A stretch of DNA of 64,000 nucleotides, from positions 75,662,118 through 75,726,117 of the forward strand of contig NC_054704.1 of the NCBI RefSeq assembly GCF_016097555.1. Direction: 5' to 3'. Shown piece after piece: positions 22,451 through 32,700 of this stretch. Source of the DNA: Gigantopelta aegis (Eukaryota > Mollusca > Gastropoda > Neomphalida > Peltospiridae). Each line of letters opens with the position of its first letter. Position 1 is the first letter of the stretch. Below the pieces are notes generated by a model, which searched no databases, had not been told where the DNA came from, and saw only the letters and a program-made list of their open reading frames with translations. The position numbers were made by a program, and so were the translations under genes.

Positions 22451-23948
22451 TACTCTTCAAAAGAAGAAACGCAAAACCACATTGTCGTAACATTTGGAGA
22501 ATTGATTTAATTATTGAATGGTGAGTCCGATAATTACCAAATGTTGCAAGATTGTTCACAATTCACTCTAGTCCATTGTGAGTAAGTGATAGGACACACC
22601 ACCAAGGTCAAGGTCATCTGGAGTCAATACCGGGTGTGGCCTCCGCGTGTGTTGACAACTGCCTGGCACCGCCTGCCCATTGAAGCAACCAGAGTACGGA
22701 TGACGTCCCGGGGGATGGTGGCCCACTCGGCCTGCAAGGCTGCTGCCAGCTCGGGCAGGGTCTGGGGCTGTGGTTGTCGCTGTCGGAGGCGTCGGTCCAA
22801 CTCGTCCCATAGATGCTCAATTGGGTTCAAATCCGGTGATATCGATGGCCAAGGAAGGACATTAATGTTGTTGTTCTGTAGGAAAGCCGTTGTGAGACGT
22901 GCTGTGTGAGGTCTGGCGTTGTCATGTTGGAACACTGCGTTGGCGTTGGCCATAACTGGAACGATGTGTGGCCGGAGGATCTGGTCAATGTAGCCCTGTG
23001 CATTCAGGTTGCCCTGCACGTGGACCAGGTCAGTTCTGCCAGTGTGTGAGATGGCTGCCCACACCATGACACTACCCCCGCCGAATCTGTCCACTTCCTG
23101 CACGCAGTTTGCCGCATAACGTTCACCACGACGCCTATACACGCGACATCTTCCATCATGACGTCGGAGCAGAAATCGGGACTCGTCACTGAACCACACC
23201 TGTCTCCATCGCAGTTGAGGCCATTGTCGATGAATCTGGCACCACTGCAGTCGGAGTCGACGGTGTTGTGGTGTTAAGATGACACCTCGAACTGGACGTC
23301 TGGCACGAATTCCTACCTCACGTAGGCAGTTCCGTACGGTCTGGTCGGATATCCTGCGCAAACCTGGTATTGCTGCGGCTGTGGAGGTGGCAGTAGTCAA
23401 TCGTTCCCGAAGGTGGCGTACCCGGATGTAGCGGTCCTGCCCGGGGGTAGTGACCCGTGGTCGACCGGATCTAGGGAGGTCACGTGTTGATCCATGTTGC
23501 TGGTAACGGTCCCACAGTCTGGAGATGGTGCTTGGGGACACATGGAATGCCCTGGCAACGGCCGTTCTGGATTTGCCTGTGTCTAGTCGGCCGATGGCAT
23601 TGTTTCTCTGCGGTTCACTGAGACGTGGCATGTCCTGGATTGTCAACTGTCGGCCAGATACAGAGGCCAGGCAAGCGAACACCCTGCACTTTTATACTGT
23701 CGGTGTTCATGTTGCACGTGCAGACAACGCACGTGCAGTGGTGACATGGTTTGCACGTGGCTGCGTTTTTGCGAATATTCACATTTTGGAACTTTATTGT
23801 ACAGTAGCTGCGTTTTATCGAATGTAACCGTGGGAATGTGTTTGGGACATGCAATGACCTTATATTCACAAAGCATGAACCGGTAGGAAACATAAAATCG
23901 GAGTTATATCCCATTTGTACCCTTTTGCGTTTCTTTTTTTGAAGAGTA
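22451..23948 (-). mobile_element. Tc1/mariner-type DNA transposon, apparently complete
   Basis: 1,498 bp with 26-bp terminal inverted repeats (TACTCTTCAAAAGAAGAAAC on the left; one mismatch on the right), flanked by TA dinucleotides as expected for the superfamily. It contains one uninterrupted transposase frame on the minus strand. It is far richer in GC than the surrounding DNA, which fits a recent arrival. Confidence 0.93.
22624..23631 (-). CDS. Tc1-type transposase (DD34E), 335 aa, uninterrupted
   Basis: Begins MPRLSEPQRNNAIGRL; an upstream in-frame Met at 23682 exists, but the family usually starts at this MPRL-like residue. An N-terminal helix-turn-helix (SRTAVARAFHVSPSTISRLW, about 21-40) and the GRPR hook (56-59) precede the catalytic core: Asp149 in WFSDESRF, Asp237 in FQHDNARPH and Glu272 in SPDLNPIEHLWDE, spaced 34 residues apart. 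GGGSVMVW at 184-191 is the glycine-rich loop. Such enzymes cut at the inverted repeats and insert at TA. All catalytic residues are present, so the copy may be active or recently so; that is an inference. Confidence 0.95.
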   Translation of the reverse strand: MPRLSEPQRNNAIGRLDTGKSRTAVARAFHVSPSTISRLWDRYQQHGSTRDLPRSGRPRVTTPGQDRYIRVRHLRERLTTATSTAAAIPGLRRISDQTVRNCLREVGIRARRPVRGVILTPQHRRLRLQWCQIHRQWPQLRWRQVWFSDESRFLLRRHDGRCRVYRRRGERYAANCVQEVDRFGGGSVMVWAAISHTGRTDLVHVQGNLNAQGYIDQILRPHIVPVMANANAVFQHDNARPHTARLTTAFLQNNNINVLPWPSISPDLNPIEHLWDELDRRLRQRQPQPQTLPELAAALQAEWATIPRDVIRTLVASMGRRCQAVVNTRGGHTRY

Positions 23949-23949
23949 T

Positions 23950-24762
23950 ATATATATGTTTATCGGGTGGCAAAAAACCCTTGATAACCTTACTCAATGG
24001 CATAGCCAGCATGAGGCAGACGAGGTGCTTGCCTCGTCTGGAATTTCCCCAGATTTATTTTATTTTTCCCATGACACTACTATTTATTTTACTATGCTTG
24101 GTTTGCCTCAGCATTTTTTCCTCTCTGGCTACGCCACAGTTACAGAATATGGAATTTAAAAAATATGGGGATCTTAACTTTTGATATTTTACACCCATTA
24201 CCATATAGACATTTGTCAACTTCAGTGAAAAGTTTAGGCCCGTAGGTTAAATATTGTTATCATAGATAAAATTTCACCTAGCTTTTGACCTCACATTTAT
24301 GTAACTTTGGCTACAATTTTGAATCTGTTGCTATTTTAAAAATATTTGACCTATGGGCTTACAACTTTCACTTAAAGTGGCAAATAGCCATATAGGAATG
24401 TGTGAAAAATTAAAATTGCAGTCTCCACGTTTTAGACAAATCAATTTTCAGTAGAATTATGTACATATATCCTTTTTTGCCACTAAATACATGCATGATT
24501 TTCATTGGTGAATGATTACCATGTCGTTTTCCACAACACCAACATTGCGGACTAGTGGTATGGGATTGAATAAAACCACACACTGTACATAATGTAATCA
24601 AATGTGCCTTGCTATTCTGAAATGTTCAGAGTTGAATCTGATTACATATCAAGCATCATCACCAGGTACGGCTGTTACTAATCACTGAGAACTGTTAAAT
24701 ATTGCAATTGCTATTAACAGAGCACACTACAGATTTATCAAATTATGCATTTATTATTAATT
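23950..24762. other. Intergenic DNA, no gene seen
   Basis: AT-rich. A segment at about 24000-24180 (with GACGAGGTGCTTGCCTCGTC, a short inverted repeat) looks like part of an unrecognised repeat. Confidence 0.4.
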
Positions 24763-25410
24763 AGTTCCAGCCAGTGCATCACAAATGTACATCAGTAAAG
24801 TAAAGTGTGTTTTATTTAACGACGCCGCTAGAGCACATTGATTTTTTATCTTATCGGCTATTGGACGTCAAACATATGGTCATTCTGACACTGTTTTTAG
24901 AGGAAACCCGCTGTCGCCACATAGGCTACTCTTTTTACGACAGGCAGCAAGGGATCTTTTATTTGCACTTCCCACAGGCAGGATAGCACAAACTATGGCC
25001 TTTGTTGAACCAGTTATGGATCACTGGTCGGTGCAAGTGGTTCACACCTACCCATTGAGCCTTGCGGAGCACTCACTCAGGGTTAGGAGTCGGTATCTCG
25101 ATTAAAAATCCCATGCCTCGACTGGGATCCGAACCCAGTACCTACCAGCCTGTAGACCGATGGCCTGCCATGACGCCACTGAGGCCGGTAAATGTACATC
25201 AGAGGCCGTGGTATGTGCTATACTGTCTTATAGGATGGTGCATATAAAAGATCCCTTGATGCTAATCGAAAAGTTTAGCTCATGAAATGGCAACAGCGGA
25301 TTTCCTCTCTCAATATCTGTGTGGTCCTTAACCATATGTCCAATGCCATATACATGTAACCGTAAATAAAATGTGTTGAGTGCATTGTTAAATAAACCAT
25401 TTCCATTTCC
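24763..25410 (+). mobile_element. SINE-A copy split by a later SINE-C
   Basis: The left part is GTTCCAGCCAGTGCATCACA up to 24795; the right part runs from 25203 (AGGCCGTGGTATGTGC) to the tail ending TTAAATAAACCATTTCC. The break is filled by a minus-strand SINE-C bounded by 13-bp duplications, so this copy is the older one. Confidence 0.85.
24796..25189 (-). mobile_element. SINE-C copy, full length, 13-bp target duplication
   Basis: Read on the minus strand: head GGCCTCAGTGGCGTCATGG with B-like GGGTTCGGATCCCAG, GAGTGAGTGCTCCGCAAGG, the shared core (CCTGTGGGAAGTGCAAATAA), and a tail of SINE-B type ending TCGTTAAATAAAACAC. It is flanked by AAATGTACATCAG at 24783-24795 and 25190-25202. Confidence 0.92.
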
Positions 25411-25542
25411 TGAAATTTCATCTGCAGTTCATACATTGAACATATTAAAAAGGTTAAAAGTTTGTTTTAGCATAGTGTGCCATCTTGCCATTTGGTATGC
25501 ATATTTATAACCCTTCTTGTGGGATTTTTCATTTAAAATGTA

Positions 25543-25675
25543 TGGTTGAGATGTAGCCCATTGATTTAGTGCTTGCTGGATAGGCAATTGATCCCCATCG
25601 GCAAGCCCATTTGGCTACTCTTCATTCCAGCTGCTCCACCACTAATGTAACTAAGGTTGTGGTATGTACATTATT
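25543..25675 (+). mobile_element. Diverged SINE-A head and body
   Basis: GAGATGTAGCCCATTGATTT (A box), CAATTGATCCCCATCGG (B box), then TCCAGCTGCTCCACCACTAA. The 3' part is missing or replaced by the next repeat. Confidence 0.6.
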
Positions 25676-25689
25676 TTTTTTATAATGCA

Positions 25690-26095
25690 ATGCAATCCAG
25701 TCCAATTCTTACATTGTCGTCTATACGACAAGATTCACCCTTTCCTCCGTTTACAATATTATTTGGTAATCTCGTGAACTGTACTTAAAGATAATACAAA
25801 TCTACATCCAATTCCATGACTTTATCAAAACTTCCTGCTACACAAGTCGTGCATCATTCCCATGCTCTCTTGATTCCATACGGTTTTGTTGCAATTTTTC
25901 CAAAACTAAATTTTGTTTCGATTTATCCATGATATTGGGTCTTTTTTTTTGCATAGTTCTTTACACTGTGTTTTAATTTACCTCAAAGTGTCTTGAATTT
26001 TGATATTGTTCATCACTTCGGTTTTGCATTTAGTGTAATTGACACCTAATAGCCAATGTATTTTTCCGAGCTGGGGGTGTCATTAAACATTCCTT
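25690..26095 (+). mobile_element. LINE-like 3' end (family unknown)
   Basis: Non-coding 3' region ending TTGACACCTAATAGCCAATG, then GGGGGTGTCATTAAACATTC and CTTCATTC repeats. The last 60 bp align with the SINE-B tail, the relation expected between a SINE and the LINE that moves it. A second partial copy of the CATCACTT...TTTGCATTTA stretch lies at 35240-35310. No reverse transcriptase is seen here. Confidence 0.5.
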
Positions 26096-26302
26096 CATTC
26101 CCATGCTCTGCTTTGGTAATTCTTGGAGTTTCTTATGTACTTAAAGTTCAAAGTAAATTACAACATTGTACAGACACAACAAGAATTTTGTTTTAAAATG
26201 TGTTTATTGTTCTTTAAAAAAAACCTAGCAACTTGTGACAAAACCTAAAGCCTGTTTGCCAATCCATTTTATAGAAAGGTCTGTGGTTTCAATATAAAGT
26301 AG

Positions 26303-26455
26303 CTAGGGCTAGCTCCACACTCGCCAAATTTGCCAATTGCAAAGTTTAGAAATGACTGGCTAATTTTATTTTAATTTGGCAAAAACATTATTGGTATTTT
26401 GTTGCTTTTTTAGGATAATTAGGTGAAACATTTTGCTCATCCAGAGCTGGCCCTG
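26303..26455. mobile_element. M2 MITE copy
   Basis: Ends TAGGGCTAGCTCC and CCAGAGCTGGCCCTG, with inner TCGCCAAATTTGCCAATTGC matching the other M2 copies. It lies 3' of the eIF3f gene. Confidence 0.7.
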
Positions 26456-26690
26456 AATTGGTTTGAAGGATACAGTTAAACATCTGAGCCAGTTACTGGT
26501 ATAGTTTAAAAAAAGAAAAGAAAAAAAAGGAGAACATTTCAGTGACTGTTTTATGTAAGTAAGACAGCTTGACCACTAAATCTCAATTTTCACATTTTTC
26601 CTGAAGCTAGCTGGTTGAATTGTAACTCCATGTTGTTGGTTTCTGTGTCAAGTACTCGTGAAAACACTAGTGAAGATTTGAATAACAGTA

Positions 26691-26696
26691 TTTATT
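26691..26696 (-). terminator. Candidate eIF3f polyadenylation signal
   Basis: AATAAA on the minus strand, 25 bp after the stop codon. Unusually close, but 3' UTRs of translation-factor mRNAs are often short. Other signals further down are possible. Confidence 0.5.
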
Positions 26697-26720
26697 TCAG
26701 TCTGTATGTCACACATTACA

Positions 26721-29700
26721 CTACTGCGTTAGGAGGCTGAGTTTTTCATTCAGTGCCAGCTGTGATCTCGTCAGATTGGCCAGGTAAACAACCATAAGCA
26801 GATCCTGCAAAACAAAATGTTTATTTTATCACAAATAGTTCTACCATTAGATGATTTTTAACTCATATAAATATCTATTACTGATCATTTCTATCCTGAC
26901 CTTTAACTCTGATAAACCAACTTGTAATCTGAAGAAATAATCAACTATACGTATAATCGTAAATAAAATGTGTTGAGTGTATCTTTAAATAAAACATTCA
27001 CTTCCTTCTGTTCTAGAGATTTTTTAGTCTTAAAGTTAATTTTTGCAACCCATAAAATCTCTTTTTTTCTACATGCACAGAAAATGTGGAACCTCGTACT
27101 TTCAAAGCGTTGTAGAGATTAATTAAGCTAACCTTCATAAAATATGGAACCTCGTACTTTCAAAGCTAACCTTCATAATGAAATAGAGCACAATCACTAT
27201 GCTCTCACTAATTAAGCATACCTAATGTATATCTGATGACATTAAACAAAACACAATACTGGATTTAAGTGTACATGTGAAGACATTATGCAACCTTCAT
27301 ACCAGAGTTACAGCGTACATCTAAACTAACCATTACTGTATTTTCAGTGTACATCTAAAGACATTAAACCCAGGTCTCTGAGAATTGAAAATCTGCGTAA
27401 TCCATGTAGCTCATTTTGTTTTTGCATAACCTGTTATATCCATGTAAATGGTGCTGAAAATTTTGCGCCAAAAAAAAAAATAGGTTACGCAAAATTGAGA
27501 TTTGCTCGAGCAACACGCGAACGAAATGATCATTCTTATAATTTCCAGAGGCCTGAAACCAGTGGTTTCTAAATATAGTAAACTAACCTTCATATTAGAG
27601 TTGAGCATATCTTCAAACTGGTCATGGTCAATCTGTGGTATGCTTGTGACGAGGCTCAATAAAAACCTTCCGATGGCATTGTCAGCTTGTACCTTCCCAG
27701 CCTGCAACAGATCAATTAACATGCTATGTCATAACAGGCCCATAGGAACAGATTTTTTAACAGATTAATGTTTGCTATTGCTATTGTTTGCTATCTGATG
27801 ATAGTTTGTACCCAATCCGTCGGTTAACAAAAGGAAATGCAGTCATCAGGGCTTTTAGTATGTGAATTTAAATGGTATCAATATGGTAATGTTGTAAATG
27901 TAAATGGCTTCCCAATAATCTTAAGTTAAGGGAGTAATTAATCACCCCTCTGAAGTCTGAAAATTAATAATGCATAAAAGTGTAACTGTATTACATGTCA
28001 AAAGTTCACACCTGTAAATCTAGGAACAGTATTCAGGGGCTTTGAATTGGTGAACTTTAAAAAAGAGAAAATCTGGAGGGGTTCCGGAAATTCTTGAAAT
28101 CCTAGGTTAAAATCTGTGCCATCCGACACATTTTGGAGGAAAGGACGACTAAAATGCGAGGAAACGCAATGTTCCATGAGAGGAAAAGAGCTGATCCGAG
28201 GAGAATTCCCACCCCTGAGTATTATAAAAGACGTATGTACCATAATCAGGTGCGAATTTAGCAGAATTCCATGCCTCAATGAATCACAGATTTTAGGTCA
28301 GAAGCATAAGATAATGAGATGGGAATCCTAAAATATTTTTGTCATATCCATATGATCCAGACAAAATCCGAAAAATAAATCCCCAAATTCAGTCTGATAA
28401 TAATTGTCTTCCAAGTATATTTGAAGGGAGAAATAAATATTGTTCCTTACAAGAACTTCATCCACGTATGATGTAACTTGTTCCAACATATCCTGCAATT
28501 TCACACACGCCGTTTCAATGTGCCGCAGGTCTGACACCATGGAAACACTTCTCTTCAGGTTGTACTTGCCGTTTTGTAATACATCAACTAGCAAATAAGA
28601 ATTGCAGAATTGTGAAATAATTGGGTGTTATTACAATGTGACAATTATACAAAAATCATGTTTTCTTTTCACAATGACACAAGATCCAGTGTAAACTTAA
28701 ATTATCATAACTTAAAAGGACACACCCTAGTTTCAACCCGTGAAAATTAACACCAAGTTTAGTTAATCTACAAACCTGTAACACATCTGGATAAAGTTAC
28801 AATAGAGTGAAACATGATTCTGTGACTAAAATGGTGAAATACCCTCTACAAATAGACTAAAACTGGACTCCATAACTGTTACTTCTCAGACGCACATGCG
28901 TTTTTAAAAATATGAGAAATATATTTTGTAATATTAAAAACACCAGGATGACCAAAAACACTTTGAATTTAAGTAAAGTATGATTTCAGTTATCCAAAAT
29001 GGCCCCAACAGTGAAAAATATATCTTAGTGTTTAAAAACTAGGGTATGTCCCTTTAACAGTATTTTGTAAAATAATTATCATATGGGAGATAACTCTTAC
29101 CTCCGACTTTTTCTGGTTCATAGCTGACAATCTCAACACTGACCGGTGTGAACATCGTACCAATTGACTTGTTCGGAACTCCCATCGGAACACTAAAATA
29201 AAAATAACCAAATTATTATATTTCATAAACAATATTAAATTTGTATTAACAGACAACACAAGTAACATTAATATAAAGAAAAAAAAAATTCTTTCTGAAC
29301 AAAACACTGCTCAAGATTTGAGGTACCATAAAGACCTAGACATCAAAATAGCAGAACTTTAAATAACCCGACTGATTATTTTGTCTTTAATGTTTATGTT
29401 AACTATACAAGCATTAAGGTTGACGACAGTGACTGACCACACCATCATCTTGGCTTTGTATACAATAACAGTAAATTTTTGTTATGATACCACGGCTAGC
29501 TCTGGGTAAGCAGAAAATTTCACCATATTATCTATTAAACTCACAAAAACCCAGTTATTTTGTAACAAAATATCAATTAATACTTGAAATTATTTTAATT
29601 TGGCAAGTGCCAGAGCTAACCGTGAATACATTTGACAAATGGTATAGTACTGTACAATTTATGAAATATGAATATGCAGAAAAATTATGGTAAGATTTTA

Positions 29701-32700
29701 TATTTATTGTGGACAAACCCAAAATGATGGTGTAATGTGACTTAGTGTCGTAAACAACTTTTAGTTGTAAGAGATGTTAATAGTTCATTTCTTTTGAAGC
29801 TAGTTTTGAGATAATGTAAGATGTAGAATACTCGATAGCTACATTCTGAAACAATTTGTTGTATAAACTGTTTTCTTCAACTTACCTAATAAAGTTAAAG
29901 TTTGTTTTTGTTTAACAACACCACTAGAGCACATGGATTTATTAATCATCAGCTATTGAGTGTCAAACGTATAGTCTTTGAGAGGAAACCCGTTACATTT
30001 TTCCAGTAGTAGCAAGGGATCTTTTAGATGCACCATCCCACAGAGAGGATAGCACATTCCATGGTCTTTGATATACCAGTGATCGTGAACTGGCTGGAAC
30101 GATAGGGCTTACCTTATAAAGGCTTTCATTCCGAGCTTCCCAGACTTCACTGTGGTATCAACAGTCAGGTGTATTGGATTATTAGCTTCCCGGGAGTAAT
30201 ATTCGTGAATCAATACTGAGTGGCTCGATACATCTGGACTCGTCGAGTACCTGCAGTAATAAGTAAAATTAACACACAATCAGGGGACAACATTTCAAAA
30301 TGTTAGGTAACCGAAAGTCGGAAGTTCGGTTACGTGAATATAGTTCAAGTAACTGATGAGTTAGACCTACATGTACCTTATAGTAAACCACTTAAACTAC
30401 GGTTCTATGCTACATTGGTGGTTCAAATGTATTAAAAAAAATAAACTGATTTTCAGATGGATGGAGGTGTAAGGAAGTTCTGTGGGCTTAAAAACTAAAT
30501 TTCACCCATGGTTCAGATACTATTTTTCAACAGGAATCTCGCTCGATATCATATTTACAATAAAAAATTGCAATTTTGTAATGACAAATTTTAAATGTAT
30601 TAGAATTAAAGATGCATTATCATAGTTGCATAGTTGGCATATCTCAAATTTCTTTATCTTTACATTAAACTGTGATATAAAAAAAGAGAAAAGATAATGT
30701 TATTCATAACAAATAACAACTATAGAAACATTTAATACACCTATAGATTTTCTTTGAAAAGTAAACTGCCAACATTCAATGTCTATAGATACATCACATG
30801 TAGCTAAACTTCCATTATTCAGTCTTAGTATCTCACACTTCAAAACTTTATAGACTTACCACCCAACAATAACTTCATTTCCATTGACCTTCCTGTATAA
30901 ATCATACATGTTCTTGGCATACTCAATGTCAACAGCCACCTGCATTAAAAACATAAATAATGGTGAAAAATATATTTACAAGAGGTTAGTTAGAAGAAAA
31001 TGAATATGATATTTCCACAAGAAAATTGTGTTAACAGTCCATGTCAATCTGCTGGCCACCACCAAGAAGCCTTTAACTGTCTGTATATGGAATCCACAAC
31101 CCACAGCCCTTGTGGCAGCTAGTGGGTGGGATTTAGCTCGGTCAGTTGAGTGCTCGCATGAGGTGCTTGCATCGCAGGATCGAACCACCTCAGTGGATCC
31201 ATTCAAATGATTGGGTTTTTTCTTGTTCCAACCAGTGCACCACAACTGGTCAAAGGCTGTGGTATGTGCTTTCCTGTCTGTGGGAAAGTGCATATAAAAG
31301 ATCCCTTGCTGCATTAGGAAACATGTAGCGGGTTTCCTCTGATGACTACCGAGTCAGAATTACCAATTGTTTGACATCCAATAGCCGATGATTAATTAAT
31401 CAATGTGCTTTTGTGGGAGGTAGACAATTCCTCTACTGTGCATTTCATCCACTAATAATCTAGGATGAAAGCTCCACAACAGAGAAAAGTCCAATTAATT
31501 TACCACACATTCTGTCAATGGTCTAAATAAATGGAAGTCGGGAGGGATCTTTATAATTTTGGTGTACAGATTTTTCTTGTCATTTTATTTCACCATATTT
31601 TTGTAGGGCTTTTAATATTTTCTAAAATTCCACTACACATAGAATCATTGATTTTCAAAATTCACTAGCCAGTTAAAAATCTACTACCATCTAGCCATAC
31701 ATCTATATAAACTGTACATTTGTACTAATAACAACAGAAAATAAAAACAAAACCCAAATATGACCAAAACGCTTATGATCGCTATATAGCAATTAATGTA
31801 ATTTGTAATGTTGTTTGTGAAAATGCCATCAACTATCCCCAATAAGAAAACTACCACATTTTGGTTGGGATATTTGGATTTTCACTAGCTAGTTGGATCG
31901 ATCCCCGTTGATGGACTCATTGGGCTATTTCTCATTCCAACCAGTGCTCCACGACTGGTGTAACAAAGGCAGTGGTATGTACTATCCTGTCTGTGGGATG
32001 GTGCATATAAAAGATCCCTTGCTGCTAATCTAAAAGAGTAGCCCATGAAGTGGCAACAGCAGGTTTCCTCTTTCAATATCTGTGCGGTCCTTAACCATAT
32101 GTCTGACACCATATAACCGTAAATAAAATGTGTTGAGTGCGTCGTTAAATAAAACATTTCCTTCCTTCACTAGCTAGTCAGGCTTAGTGCAACTATTTAT
32201 TAATCCAATGGTAAAAAACACTATCCATGGACATCAGGCTACCATATTCTAAAAGTGCTATTTTTTGGTAATTTGTTTTTTAATTCATGCTAATACTGTA
32301 TATGACAAGCTAGATCCTATCCCTAAAAACTCAATTACAGTGAACAGCTATCATGTTTCATTCAGTTGTATAGAATTAGCTTATCACACCGAAATACTTG
32401 ATTCAGCTGTAATGAGCAATGGTTGTCAGTGGGCTGCAATTAATAAATTTCTATCCATATTTGCTAAGAATTAAACAGATTATTAAAAAAGCTCACATTT
32501 TCTTTCAAAAAAGCAAGAAACAAAAGCAAGTTGATAAGAATACATTACCTCATCTTCAGATTCATTGTGTGGAACGGCGAAACAATTAGTCACCTCTACG
32601 ACACCCTTGTCACAAATACCTGAAAAATATTATTTTACCACTTGTTTAAATTCAATATATGAAAACACTCATACCTGAAACCTGAAAAGTGTGTTGTGGT

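Noticed and set aside
22568-22909. Other long frames overlapping the transposase
   Set aside because: Shadows of the GC-rich transposase in other frames.
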